Under the pieces are notes generated by a model, which saw only the letters and a program-made list of their open reading frames with translations, was not told where the DNA came from and did no database searches. The translations under genes were made by a program, and so were the position numbers. From Golubevia sp. BC0850 (lineage: Eukaryota > Basidiomycota > Exobasidiomycetes > Golubeviales > Golubeviaceae), in contig JAAVVG010000010.1 of NCBI GenBank assembly GCA_012976225.1, forward strand, positions 496,001-560,000: a stretch of 64,000 nucleotides of DNA, given 5' to 3'. Within the stretch, counting starts at the first letter, position 1, and each line of letters opens with the position of its first letter. Positions 12,119 to 24,758 of the stretch are shown here, piece by piece.

Positions 12119-12944
12119 AGAATGTAATGGGCATAATTAGCCGTGCATTCATCCAGTCCAAGTATTTCTCAGCTTCCAGATTCCGATTATACTCTTTCCT
12201 TCGAAAACTCTCCTTCAAACCGACACAGCATTTTTCTCTTTAGTGGAACATCGTTCAATCCTTCAAGACTGTGCGACGACCGAAGTCCACAACCGACCAA
12301 CTTCAAATCGAAACCACCTCCCTATAAACCCCTCTTCTCTTTCTTCTCTTCCACTCCTTGCTTTTATTTTTCTTCAAATCTATTTCCCCTCTCTCTCTGT
12401 GCTCCTTTTTTTCCCAATCCCTCAATTCTCCTTATTCCCAAAAGGCTCCGTCACACAACAGAAGGGAATAAATTGGTGCGATACTTGTATCTGCAACCTT
12501 TTATACATCGCTCACACTGTCTTTACTCTATTGGTCCTCTCTATTTCCTTCTCACTTTCTCCATCCTTAGATAACTATTTGATATCAGTTAAATAAAGGT
12601 ACGCGCATTAGGTCGCTATCTTTTGATATCGCTTCCCGAACCAACTCTCTCTGCTGCCTTCTCCTTTTTCTTCGAAACGCGATTGTCTTCTTTCTTTCCT
12701 TTTTCTTCTCTTTTGAAATTCGAAATACTTGTTGTTTAGTAAAGCTTCTACTAGCGAGCTAGATCGCGCTCCTTTCTGTGTGCGTCTGCAACTTCTGAAA
12801 CGCGAAGTCTCTCTTCTCTCTCCCCCAAACATTCCTTCCTATTTCTATCCTTGATTGTCTTTAAGCGCGCCGAGCAAGCCAGAACTCTTTCCCTACAATC
12901 CTTCATCCTCAATTTCACTCCCACATTTTTCAAACAAGCTCGCG
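12119..12944. other. Intergenic, membrane-protein 3' UTR and DNM1 promoter
   Basis: About 825 bases of CT-rich sequence. Runs of T and C at 12340-12430 and 12640-12720 make long Phe/Ser/Leu open frames on either strand that look like composition artefacts. An A/T-rich stretch with AATAAA at 12590-12597 may be a polyadenylation signal for the upstream gene. Confidence 0.4.
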
Positions 12945-15900
12945 ATGGACGTGGATTTGATTCAGGTGGTGAATAGGCTTCAAGAGACTTTCAGCGCCAT
13001 TGGTGGTGACAGTGTCGATTTACCTCAATGCGTCGTCGTTGGAAGTCAGAGTTCTGGAAAGAGTAGTGTATTGGAAACGTGAGTCACAGATCGAGAACGG
13101 GTAGCCGGTTGTAGAAGGAAGAGGAAACAAGCAGAAGGCAGAAGGGGGAGAAGATCTGAAAAGGACATTAATAGGCATGAGCTTCCCTTCTCTTCTCGCC
13201 TTGAATTCATAAGCTATAAGTCGAGTCAGTCAGAGTACTGCCTTCCACTACCCCTCTGAAGGGAGGCATTCAAGAGCGACCGAGGTGTTGGAGTGTTGAT
13301 CTTGCTCTCAACAGCTTCTAAACCGCTCTCTCTCAAAGTCCTCTCTTCGTTCTACAAAGGAATGATCAATTTGACTGTTTCGCCATTCTTTCGAACTCGC
13401 CTCCGCGCTAAAGGAAGTTCGCAATTGTGTTCTATTGTCGACCCAGAGCCTCCGCCTTTCCTCCTTCCTCCTTTCTCACCCTTCCTCTCTCTTCTTCACT
13501 CCCCATGTCTCCCGTCTTTCCCAATTCCACAGTGTCGTAGGAAAGGATTTTCTACCCAGAGGAGCTGGAATTGTAACTCGTAGACCTCTAGTCTTACAAC
13601 TAGTTCATGTTCCATCTTCCTCCTCCAATACTTCCTCTTCCTCAACAGTTCCAACTCAATTCAGTCATCCTTCAAGCTCGAACCCGACCTCCTCAACTTC
13701 CACTTACGAAGAATATGGTGAATTCTTACATCTAGATAAGAGGTTCACTGACTTTGCAGAGATTAGAAGAGAGATTGAAAATGAAACCTTTAGGGTTGCA
13801 GGTCAAAACAAGGGGGTTTCGAAATTACCTATTCATCTTAAAATTTATAGTCCAAATGTTTTGAATTTGACTTTGGTGGATTTGCCTGGTTTGACAAAGG
13901 TGAGTTTGGGAGGGTGACCTCAAAGAGGGCGGGCTTAATTATCAGTAGCTGGGAGGAGAGACAGACGACAGAAGGTAGGGGAAGCAGTTGAGCTTGAGCT
14001 TACGCCTCACTTAAGAGAATCGAGATGTTGAAATGGTCCGCATGGTGATCCCATCGAACTCCGAAAGGAGATCAGCATTTCGAGACTCCAGAGTGTCAGC
14101 TACATGCTGTCTCCTCGAGATGCTCTAAACTCGACTGCACGCTCTCTCGATCTCCTAAGATCTCTCAGCATGAGCGCCGTCTTCTCCTTAAATTGTTGTT
14201 GTCTCTGAGAATCGACTTGCTCATCACTCGCGCCCTTGCCTTTGACTCTCCCAGATCCCGGTTGGAGACCAGCCTTCAGATATCGAACGTCAAATCCGTG
14301 GATTGGTGACCGACTATATCTCAAAGCCCAACTGGTGAGTAAAAGTCTGGATCTTTGCTACCCTGTCACTATAGCTACAGGAGCTAAACTAGCGAATCGA
14401 TCTCTTCTCCTTCCCAGTATCATCATCGCAGTCAGTCCGGCGAACGTAGATCTCGCCAACTCGGATTCCCTCAAGCTAGCACGTTCTGTAGATCCTCAAG
14501 GAAGGCGTACCGTTGGAGTCTTGACCAAGTTGGACTTGATGGATCAAGGTACTCATGCTCTAGATATCTTGACTGGAAGAGTCTATCCTCTCAAGTTAGG
14601 TTTCATCGGAGTAGTCAATCGATCTCAACAAGACATCAATGGAAACGTCTCTATGCTGGTAGCCAGAAAGAACGAAGAGGAGTTCTTCAAAGGTCATCCT
14701 ACCTACCGAAACATCGCTCACCGATGCGGAACCAAGTTCTTAGCAAAGACTCTAAATCAAGTTTTGATGAATCACATTAGAGATAAGCTACCAGATATGA
14801 AAGCTAGGTTAAACACTCTGATGGGACAAACTCAGCAAGAATTAGCTTCATTTGGTGACACTGCTTTCTTAGGTGATCAACATAGAGGATCTTTAGTCTT
14901 GAAGCTCATGACTCAATTCGCAAGAGATTTCGTTGCGTCGATCGATGGAACTTCTTTCGACATTTCAACTAAAGAATTGTGTGGTGGAGCTAGAGTCTAC
15001 TTCATCTTCAACGATGTTTTCGGTCACGCTCTTGATTCAATCAATCCAACTACGAATCTGACTGCTCAAGACATTAGAACCGCAATCAGAAACTCTACTG
15101 GACCAAGACCTAGCCTTTTCGTTCCTGAAGCCGCTTTCGAACTCCTCATCAAACCCCAGATTAAACTACTCGAACCTCCTAGTTTGAGATGTGTTGAATT
15201 GGTCTATGAAGAACTTATGAAGATTTGTCACAACTGCACTAGCACTGTGAGTTGAAGGAGAGGACGAGAGAAGGAGAGACGTGAGAACCGACTGAAGCCC
15301 TCCACTAACATTCGAATCACCTTGTCCCCTTTCTTTTCTGTCTAATCCTGCAGGAACTACAACGTTTCCCTCGTCTCCATGCTCAACTCATCGAAGTGGT
15401 TTCAGAACTTTTACGTGAACGTCTGGGACCAACCAGCGAATACGTCCAATCTTTGATCTCCATTCAAGCAGCTTATATCAACACCAACCATCCAGCCTTC
15501 GTCCAAGACAGTGCCAACATTGCTAGACAGACCAGAGAAGGAAACGGTCCAAAGCAGCCTCAGATGATCACCGGAGCTTCGCAGCGCGTGAGTTGGAAAG
15601 TTGATGATTCGATCGCTTACTCATGCAGACAAAATTCTTCTGAATGGTTCGCAATTTGTTGTAACTGATCTCAGATCCTCTTCCTCCCGTTCTTTCCAAA
15701 GCGATCGTCGTTCGACTCGGAATCCAACAACGGAACAGCAACGGACAACGACGACGACGAGCCAACTCCTCACTCCAACAATGGTCGCTCCCTAGCTGTC
15801 AATGGTCAGCAAAAGCAGTCTTCTCGCGAACAAAGGTCTCAGTCCAACATCATTCACGACAGAGGTCCTCACTCGGCTCCAGCTCACGCCACAGGCTCGA

Positions 15901-16622
15901 TGGGCTACTCGTCCGCTTCAAACGGATCCAGCGTAGGTGTCGGAGGAGCAGGAGCAGGTGGACGAGACACTTTTCTCAACTACTTCTTCGGTGGAGCTTC
16001 TGGAATGCCAGCTAGTGGACCCGGTGGGGCTACAGCTCCAGGACTAGGTGCTCATCGATCCGCCTTCTCTGAGTTCGGCCAATCCAGAGATCACAAGCCA
16101 AACCCAATGGCTGGCAGGACTGGCTTGGAAGGAAATTCGGCTGCTTATGATATGAAGAGCTTGGACAAACACTTGGAAGCTGTAAGTCTGTTCAGAGAAA
16201 CTGTTATCGGAAGAGGACGAGAGTCTGGAGAGCTGACATGAACTTCCTTCCTTCCCTTCTCCCTCTTCTCTCCTCCATTTCAGACTCCATTCGGAACCGA
16301 TGAATACACACTTTCTCATCGTGACGAGCTAGAGACTTCATTGATTCGATCATTGATTGCTTCTTATTTCTCAATCGTTCGTCAATCCATTCAAGATTTG
16401 GTACCTAAGGCAGTGATGCATTTATTGGTCAACTTCTCTCGCGAAAGCGTTCAGAATCGTTTGGTCGCAAGTCTTTACAAAGAGCAGCTCTTTGCCGATC
16501 TATTGGAAGAAGATGCTGGTCTAACCAGCGAGAGGAACAGAGTCAAAGCTCTGTTGGACGCTTATAGAGAGGCCTTTAATGGTGAGTTGAGAAGATTGCC
16601 TGATGTGGTTGTTGATGTGTAA
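12945..16622 (+). CDS. DNM1: Dnm1-type dynamin-related GTPase, mitochondrial and peroxisomal fission
   Basis: Seven exons (12945-13078, 13533-13899, 14255-14334, 14418-15246, 15354-15587, 15675-16181, 16284-16622) join with matching phases into 829 residues. G1 is GSQSSGKSS (33-41), G3 DLPG (161-164) and G4 TKLD (230-233). The middle domain carries [17 protein letters not shown] and [13 protein letters not shown], which match fungal Dnm1 and not Vps1, and a GTPase effector domain ends the protein (718-829). Dnm1 assembles rings on the outer mitochondrial membrane and hydrolyses GTP to divide it. Compared with yeast Dnm1 (757 aa) the variable B-insert is enlarged: residues 549-690 are Ser, Asn and Gly-rich and sit in an exon of their own. 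A second, smaller insert of Ser/Thr lies after RRPLVLQL near residue 70. No frame problem is present. Confidence 0.95.
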
Positions 16623-17625
16623 TCCAAAAGAGGAGTTTCGACAAAGGGAGATAAGCGGTATCGGAGTTCGCTCTTCATGTCTCCGCATTTTCAGATGGAG
16701 AAGAGAGGATCAAGATTTCGCATACAAAGTCTAGAGACTGACCTTCGGTTTTCTCTTCTAAATGCTACTACAGTTCTCAGCGAAGTTACTTTTAAACCTA
16801 CGTAAGGATAATCCCTACCTTTTTTGTATTTCTCTTTCATCAGTTGCCTCCCCTCCGTTTCTCACCACTTCTCGACTTATCAAAATGGTTCTTCTACTTC
16901 AGTTCTGGCTTCAGTTTCCTTGTTCTTTTCGTTCCTGTCCTATTCTTTCTATGCTGAAGCGGCGCTGAATGGAACATACACAATTCGGCATTCTTTCTTC
17001 GAGCTTGCTCTGCCTCGGTATCAATTTGACTTTCAGCTTCCACCGCGATAAGCCCATGACCTGTACATGTCTGTCTATCCACGGTTAAGTAAACTGAAAC
17101 ATGTGGAGCGATAAAGATGTGGATCTGGAAGATAGAGCTTGCGCTTGAGATCCCTCACTCTCGACCGGTTCTTGAGCCTTGTTCCTGTCTTTCTCCACTC
17201 TCTCACCTCCTCTACACGATGATCTAGTTCTCTGATTCAGAACTTGAATTTAACGGGATAACCCACCGATGACAACTGTTTTAAGAAAGCGAAACGTCCG
17301 TTGGAAGGACCTGTCACGCTGTTACGCAGCAAGGGCGGTGGCGGTACCTGAACCTGAACCTGAACCTGAACCTGGAAAAACCTTGGGAACAACCTTTGTG
17401 GCGCGTTTAACGTTTATTTCGGTCTCGCAAGGTTTTTCCTCTTCCTCCTCTTCTTCTTTCTCTCTTCCTCACTTTACCTTCACTTGCTATCACGAAATCT
17501 CTCTGAGAGCACCCCCTCAAGAGAACCCTTTCTTTCCTCCATCTTATTCCGCTTCAACCTGCCCTCTCAAGACTTTCCCCTTACCCTGGGCAGATTCATC
17601 TTCAAAAGAAAGATCAGACGAGCAC
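16623..17625. other. Intergenic and 5' leader of the Ada-domain gene
   Basis: About 1 kb between DNM1 and the chosen start of the Ada-domain gene. A continuous open frame from an upstream ATG at 17269 enters the gene in phase, but its product is Ser/Phe-rich and includes translated CT tracts, so I treat it as leader sequence; it would add 119 residues if real. A hexanucleotide repeat lies inside at 17347-17374. Confidence 0.4.
17347..17374. repeat. CCTGAA hexanucleotide repeat, four copies plus a partial
   Basis: Four perfect CCTGAA units and a partial fifth. In the plus frame open from 17269 they would encode a Pro-Glu dipeptide run. Such a repeat is prone to length change. Confidence 0.85.
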
Positions 17626-20600
17626 ATGGTCCCTAACCGGCAAGAGCATCAAGTTGGCCAACCTCAATTCCAGAATCACCATCGTCGAGATTGTTCTAAC
17701 GTCTACGATGATAACTGTTCTTGTCTCCAAGTCGGCTTGCCTTCTTCCCAAAGCGGTTGGCACGCAGTTCAGGACCATCTCTCCCTTTCCACACATTCTC
17801 CTTCATCAGATATCCACTCTCAAGCTCATCCATCCTACCCGCTCGATCACAACCAACGAACCTCCAATTCAACCAACTCGCAAGTCATGAGCCCTTCTAC
17901 AACTTCTTCGTCTTTGCAACGACAACCTCACAACAATAATGCTATCTGCCCTCATACCTATTCTCATTCCTGGATCTCCTCAACTCTTCAGTCACAATCC
18001 AGATATCAGAACGAGTTTCGAAACGGTAACTTTCCGAGCAGATTCGGAGGAGTCACAAGGAACCCTTTGACGCTTGGAGACCTTCAAGTTCTCTCGAAAC
18101 CTTCTCTCTCCTTCTCCAACTCCATCGGGCAACATAACGAAGAGAGCGAACAGAGTTATCCCCCTAGTAGCGTCTCTGATCTCAGTTCTGCTGCGGGTAC
18201 TCCATATCTAGGGGGGTCCTTCGATCTGCGACCTTCTTCTCTCCCTTCGCCGGAACAGTCGCTCGGAATACCTTTGTGGGACGACGCTCAACTCCATCAC
18301 CAAACCAATCACAACCGCACTCAATCACTGTCCTCCAATCTAGCCAACGCTTCTCTTATCTCGAACTCACCGTCTTCGCCTTCTACTTCTCTGAACGGAA
18401 TCTATCAGCCCTCCTGTCAAGACCGAGTTCTCACTTGGAGTGCTCACACGTCTACTTCTAGTCACCCATATTCCAACGATTCTTTCAAAGAAGCTCCAAG
18501 TCATCTAGCAAGGCCACTGGTACCTTCAGGCTTAGCTGCAGCTTTGCCGGATGGAGGTTCGAGGTATCGAGACGACAACTCTTTGACGTCTCGAACACAA
18601 TCGAATTCAAGGCTCACCGCTCAACCAACTCAATCGAGCGCTCCTTACGGATTTCAGAATTCTCAATCAGCTTACTTTGGTAGGGGCCAGGCACACGACG
18701 AAAGTCAAAGAGGAGCTCCAGCAATGGTGCGTAAAGCGTTCGACAACTAGGGAGCCTCAAGTCGACTACGTCTCATGCCGAGGCTGCTTGGGATCAAGAT
18801 TCTTCCGACCATTTGACACTTCCTACATCATTATCTGACGTGCCTCCTGTTTCTTCTCTTTCGCCAGTCCTTTCGCCCCATGTCGACGCCATTCCCTTCA
18901 TCGTCGCTACCCTCTGTCGGAGGTTGGAGACCATCTTCAGATAGGCTCCCAGTCCCTTCAACATCGGGAGGAGACAGTTTAGGTCTACTGTTCTCACCTT
19001 CAGACCGTTTCACAAGTCGCTTCAACTCCACGCCTATTCATGCGCCACCACCCGCTCGTCAAGAATTCGAACCTCGTTCGCTACCTCAAGTCTCGTCCTC
19101 TCTTATGCAAGCTTCTGGTAGCTACACTGGATTCGATCGAAAGGCTTCATCTCACAACTCTAGAGATCCGAGCCAGGAGACTCACACATCCCTACCTTTG
19201 ACTTTCGGAAAGCAACCTGAGCAGCACTCTTCACTTCGGATCAGTCCTCGCTCAAGCGAGGAGAGAGAGCAAGTGAAAGCTCCTCGAAGTCAGGTTAAGA
19301 GAGCCTGGGCCGCCTCCAAAGATCTAGAATCTAGACCAAGCAGTATGTCCAAGCCTTCAACTTCGACGACCTCTAGCTTCGAGAGCGACTTCGACACGGA
19401 CGTCAAACGTTGGGAAGCGATGTCTTCGGGATCTTATGCAGCAGATCGGTGAGTAGAAACGGCTACTTTGTCATAGTCAAGACCTTGGAACTGAAGTGAT
19501 TCTCCTTCTTTCTCCTTCTTTCGCCCAGATTCTTCGTTTGCGCCTCCTACAACAACAGGGTCTACTGCCGTCCGTCCTGCGCTTCCAAGAAGGGAGATTT
19601 GTCCCGAACTCGATTTTTCATGGAACCAGATGCTGAACAGAAGGCTGAAGCGGAAGGTTTCAGGTGAGTACTTTGATCTTGCGTTTTGCTGTTTCCTTTG
19701 GGAAAGAAAGGGTTCAAATCAGGCTCGCTGACTAGACTCATTCTGCACGATTCCACGTATTTCACAGACCCTGCAAGAAGTGTGCTCCTCAAACCTGTCT
19801 CAAAGCCATCACTACTTGTGTCGATAACATGATTCAAAGCTCTTATGCCATGCTTAGATCTGGATCTCCTCTCAGTTCAGGCGGAGGAGAGGAGGATCAA
19901 ATGATAGGGGAGGATCGGCAACCTCCAGCCAAGAAAGCGAAAAGTGGATCAAAGAAAGAAGGCAAGGAGAAGAAAGGTAGAAGATCGAGGGCGCCGACTG
20001 CAACCTTCAAGTCGTTCGCTCTTGCTCTCAAGCTCTCGCCCTTCCATCTTCATCGGGTCTTCCTTTCAGTAACAAGTCTGACTCCGGGAGACTTCAATCG
20101 AGGTGCTCAAGTTCTATCCCTTCAAGACGCCCTTGGGTTGGACTCCCTTAGAGAACGTCAAGCCGCAGCAGCAAGCGTTCCACGCGACTTCGCAAGTACC
20201 AAAGTCCTAAGTCTCAAGACTCCGGAACTTCCTCATCTCAATCTGGATCAGTGGTCGGTGGCGAAAGCAAGAGCTTCCCTAGGTGGAGTCCTACCCTCGG
20301 ATTACTCTCAAGGCTGCCTCTCCGTTTCCAGCCTGGTCTACACCAGCGCCGAGACTCAGTGGGGCAAGGTTTCGATAGCTTTCGTAGAGGATTCTGACAA
20401 GGTCATCTTAAACTCTTCCAGTAGCGTTCCAAGTGGTTCTGTCGCAAACGTCTTTGCTTCCAGCTCCTACGACTCAAGTTTTGGCTCTTCAAATTTTGGT
20501 TCTGGTTCTCCAGATGCTCCACCTCCTACTGGATCGGTCTACCTTCCAGCTCCCACTCCCTTGAAGAAATCTCCAAAGAGGGCTTCCAAAGGTGGCATGG

Positions 20601-20965
20601 CTTCAATCAGCTCTGAAGCAGGCGTCTTCGCCATCATTTCAGGCGAAGACTCCGAGGAAAGAGTTTTAGCTCGTTTCCCCAACATCTCTCCCTGCACAAC
20701 TACCCGGAACTCAGACTGGCTGAAAGCCAAAGTAGCTGCCCTCTTTTCAAATTCCGAGAGAGAGGTCCAGCTGCCTCAACGATCCATCACGACGGTTCGC
20801 AGAGTGAAACTCTGGAAGAATCTGAAGAGCGAGCTGCAACCGGAATCAGAAGGTCCAGGAAGCGGAAGAAAGAAGGAGGGATCTGGTCAAAAGAAGAATC
20901 TCAAGCTTGCAGGAGACGAAGAGCAGGAGCAGGACTTCGATCAGGACGAAGAGTATGATGACTAA
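17626..20965 (+). CDS. Ada-type zinc domain plus AraC-like HTH protein without the methyltransferase active site
   Basis: Exons 17626-18726, 18868-19448, 19529-19663 and 19768-20965 join in phase to give about 1004 residues. Residues 1-555 are disordered, rich in Ser, Pro and Gln. Residues about 561-613 form an Ada metal-binding domain: FFVCASYNNRVYCRPSC, RTRFFMEPDAEQKAEAEGF, and RPCKKCAPQ, giving the four zinc cysteines. After a lysine-rich insert, residues 684-715 (FALALKLSPFHLHRVFLSVT, then LTPGDF) match the AraC-like helix-turn-helix of Ada. Later segments, ETQWGKVSIAFVEDSDKV and SEERVLARFPN, resemble the N-terminal ribonuclease-like part of O6-alkylguanine transferases, but no PCHR active site follows and the protein ends in an acidic tail. 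In bacteria the zinc domain accepts methyl groups from DNA phosphotriesters and switches on alkylation repair genes; a similar sensor or regulator role is inferred. The intron at 18727-18867 has a GTGCGT donor. Confidence 0.85.
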
Positions 20966-21753
20966 AGCGGTGAGGGGGCTGCTGTAGCCCGTCTCGCTCC
21001 TCAGTGGCAGTAAAAAGATGGTGCTAGACCCAGGCATAAGTTGGGTGTACTATGAGTTTAGTCATGGTGTTTAGGTTCTTCTTCCTTGAACTTAAGGTGA
21101 ATTGCTTTTCTTCACATCAATCTATTCCCCATTCTCTATCAATCAAGACTCAAAACAAATCTTCTCGTTCAATTCCAATTTCCAACTCGTTCCGCAATCG
21201 CATTCAGACAATCTCATCACACTATCCCATATCAATCCTTTACTATACACGTTGGATTCGTTCCCCCTTCTCGTCCTGTCTCACTCGCACCTTGCTCTTG
21301 TCATCTTTCTCTTGCCAGTTTGTTTTCAATTGTCAGTTGTCACGTCGCTTAATATCACGTCCCAGGGATTTCAGCAACCAAATCGACCGTCTGAGGCTGT
21401 AGCTTTCTTGTTTACTACGTTCGATAGAGGACAGGGACCTGATTTTGGGGATTGGACTGCTTTTGGAGTCAGATTTGAGCGAATGCGACGGGAGACTTTC
21501 GAACACTTTGAGACTTCCATTTCTTCAAAAACGTTTTTTCTTTAAAAAGGAAAAGAAAAAAAAGTCAGACGCTTGAAAACCGAGGTAGCGCTTCGCAGCG
21601 ACTCTTCACAGTCTCTCACGCTTGTCGACAAGCACCTGAAAGGCAGATAGAGAAGCAGATGAAATGAAGAGTCGACTAGATATTATTCAGAACAATTCAG
21701 TACATCAAGAAGGACTTCAACCAAAAGAGGGGGAAAAAAAGCAAAATGAACTC
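20966..21753. other. Convergent intergenic region
   Basis: About 790 bases between the Ada-domain gene and the minus-strand gene ending at 21754. Overlapping open frames at 21052-21545 are Ser/Phe-rich and unsupported. An A-rich stretch at 21541-21561 may be a 3' end signal. Confidence 0.4.
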
Positions 21754-24700
21754 TCACGACTTCCTACCTCCCACGACACCACTACTACCACTCTCATTAG
21801 AAACCCCTCCTTTCCTACTTTTAGTAGCTGCTCTACTCATCCAACTCTTCAAGCTCTTTCCATTGGAATTTCCTTTTGCTTCTCCGCTTCCATTTGAATT
21901 AGCAGAAGTAGATTTAGTATCTCCATCTTCATCATCCTCATCATCTGAAGCTAAATGAAGACTGGGACAAGGAATTTTCAAACCTTCATGAACCGATTCA
22001 CCAGTTGATTTGCCTCCTGGAACTAGAAGAGAACGTTGACCTGGTTGCATTCCAAAAATTGCTTCTGCTTTGGCAGGAGTTTGTTGATCCTTGCATTAGA
22101 TCCAAAGTTAAGACCATTGAAAGAACCTAAACCTAGAAGTGAAGACCTTCTTCTATTAGCGAACCTAGCTATTCGCGAACCTAGAAGACAAACCACATAA
22201 ATCAAAAGAAAAACCCCTCAGACTGTTCTTAATGGCAGTTGAATCTTCTTTTGGAGACTGAGTGGCTTTGTTCCAATTGAGAAATCCATTAGGATTGGCA
22301 GAAACTAGAGTTCCACCCGCTTCTACTGAAGAGATTGGAGTTAAAGGAGACCAGGATACTTTGTTTGGAGTGTTCATTCCATTGCTACTTGTTGGCGACC
22401 AGCTTGGAGAGTACGAGTGCATGCTGAATGGTCGTCTAACTTTGGTTGAAGAAGGTGAACCATTTGGATGCCTCGTTAAATTCTGAAGGATCGTAGTTGG
22501 AGGAGGTGAAGTTGAAGAGTGGAATTTGAGGACGTTGAGAAGAAGAAGAAGAAGGTAATTCGAAATGCAAGGCTTAAGGTGCAGGTCTTTTACGCTCTTT
22601 CTCACAGATTTTCGAGTCAAAAGTTGAAGTCCAAGATTCATTATTCGAAGCTGATTCATTTGAAGTTTGGATGAGATTCTTGTTTGTGAAGGCAGAGTCC
22701 AATAAATCTTTGTCCGGTCTACGGTGTGGAAGAGGTAGATAAGCTGGCAATCTGATTAAATCAGTTTGAGGTTGATCACCTTCACTTGAAGCCTCCCAAT
22801 CCATCGAATCTTGTTCCAGTTCTACGTATGACTCTTGAGCTCCAAAAGGGTTCTCCAATTCAGGATCTGCAGTCTTGCACCTTCTTGAACGAGATGGATC
22901 GATGTTTCCACTTGAACCTCTTTTCTTGGAAAGAGCAGAATGATAAGGATCCGAACGATTTGGGTTGATAGAAGTTGTAGTGGAAGTTTTCGGTTCAGGC
23001 AAAGAATCTCCAATAGCTTTGCATCTCTCTACTGCGGAATCGGATCTTTTAACACGAGTTCTTCTTTGAGAAGTTCCATCTTTCTTTAAGGCTTCGGTAA
23101 TAGTTGAAGAAAGTTGACAATTTCTTGGTTCGTAAGAGTCGATTTCTGGATTCAAAGCCGATCTCAAAGCTTTTGAGCTAATAACCTTATCAGTAGGAGA
23201 AAAAGGAGGATTGTTTCCATTTAGATTATTCCAATCTTGGCCGTTAGTTTCCCAAGAATCGATTCCAGATCCAATTCCAAGTCCAACTGCTCCAGGAAAG
23301 AATCCAGTGACTCCAACTTCAGCTGGTAGAAGTGGCTTCGAACTAGTTTGATTCCCACCACCACTTTGAGATAAAGATCTGAAAGATCTAGTTTGAGTGG
23401 CTGAAGGAGAAGCTGCGATTGAAGATCTTCTACGCTGATATGGATGATAGGAGTAGAGGGTTGAGTCGTCTCCATTGGAAGAATTGGAGAAAGTTGTGGC
23501 CGAAGAAGATCTTCTGGAATCGGGTCGACTTGTGTTGAAACCGAAGCCTCCTAATGGCGAAGTTGGAGAAAGCAAGTGTCTCCATTCTTCTCTCTCTGTG
23601 GAATGTGAGAAGACGGTGAGGAAAAGGGACAAGTCAAGTTATTTGACTGCGTCGAGACTCGAGAGAACCAGATCTTAGGCGAGAAGAAAGTCGATTGTTG
23701 TTGTCAACTCACCAATACCATCGTACCATTTCCTTCCATCTTCATCCTTAGTTCTCAATCTCCCCTCCTTTTGCTGCTTAGAAGTTTGTCCAAAGAAAGC
23801 GTCCAACTGAGCTTTGGTCTCACGAGTGACAGGTCTGAAGTTTCCTCTTCCAGTTCCACCAGGGGTTCCAGATCTGTTTCTCTTGCCGTTGAGGTTGGAA
23901 TTGTTTCCATCAATAGCAGAAGTTTTGGGAGATGGAGGAATTGAATTCTTGTTTAGATTTGACGTCACTTTCTGAAGTACGAATTCTCTAGCTGGAGTTG
24001 GTTTTAGAAGTGGCGATGAAGTAAAGTCAAGAGATAGTTCTAGATTTCGACTTTGAAGTGATGGTTTCTAAGGGCAGGAAACGTAGATTCTTTTGTTTAT
24101 AAGGAATCGATGGAGTTGGACTCTTGTTCAATAATTGAGAAGTAGTTGGTAGGAAAGCTCTTCTCTTGGGTGGCGACGAAGAGTTGGAAGATGAAAAGTC
24201 GACTTGTAGGTTTGGACAAGTTAAGATTTCAGCTTCTAATTCTTCAGTCTGAGGAACATGGAATGGATTTATTGATTCTGATTCTAAGATCTTTTCTTTC
24301 TCTTCTTGATATTTCAAAGTGATTGAATCTGAATCTAAAGAGTTAATCGATGAATTTGAAGCTGGACTTAAATAGATAGTGTAGAGTTCAGAAGTTGAAA
24401 TTGTACGTGGTAAAGAAAGATGATCTAAGCTTTGGTTTTGAGAGTGACTTCTGTTCAGATGGTTGTTGCTGTAAAATGAAGGTGGCGGTGAAGAAGGTTC
24501 AGATAAAAGTAAATGTCGAGATTCAGAATTCTTTGAAGAGGATTTTGAGAATGAAAGATAAGATTTAGGAGTTGAATAATCTTTGGTTTTAATGGATGAA
24601 GAAGAGGGGGTAGATGGAGAGTCGATAGGTTCTAAATTTCTCTGTTGCTGTTCTTGATAGGAATTTGAATCTAAAGGTCTAAATCCTGGTGAGTGTTGAC

Positions 24701-24758
24701 CCGGATAGAAATTTCTAATCGAAAAGGATTGATTTGAGGGGAGAAGTAAAAGAGACAT
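21754..24758 (-). CDS. Large low-complexity Ser/Asn-rich protein of unknown function, frame partly unresolved
   Basis: Coding character runs along the minus strand from an ATG at 24758 to a stop near 21754. The first block (24758-24027) is Ser/Pro/Gln-rich. The second contains RGNFRPVTRETKAQLDAFFG and KDEDGRKWYDGI, then a good GTGAGT intron at 23596-23712 leads into EREEWRHLLSPTSP and a long Ser/Asn-rich region with basic clusters (GTSQRRTRVKRSD, SRSRRCKTAD). The C-terminal block is acidic then basic (SDDEDDED, followed by KSWMSRAATKSRKGG). Between blocks the frame changes at about 24040, 22580, 22500, 22150 and 22090. Some changes can be fitted with short introns (for example a GTTTCC donor 43 nt before an acceptor near 24030), others cannot. 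No known domain is recognised. The neighbouring rhodanese gene is divergent, about 630 bp from this start. Confidence 0.5.

Noticed and set aside
14040-14066. Short stretch resembling the GATCCCATC-GAACTCCGAA segment of 5S rRNA
   Set aside because: The similarity is under 25 bases, sits inside a DNM1 intron, and the flanks show no 5S helices or internal control region.
12945-16622. Assignment of the dynamin to Vps1
   Set aside because: Motifs such as [17 protein letters not shown] and [13 protein letters not shown] match Dnm1; Vps1 differs at these positions.
18727-18867. Two apparent micro-introns of 19-20 nt in the Ada-domain gene
   Set aside because: A single canonical 141-nt intron with GTGCGT donor and TCGCCAG acceptor joins the flanking exons in phase.
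22150-22190. Repeated GCGAACCTAG units suggesting a mobile-element end
   Set aside because: Only two to three copies over 30 bases, with no terminal repeats or target-site duplication; probably local slippage.
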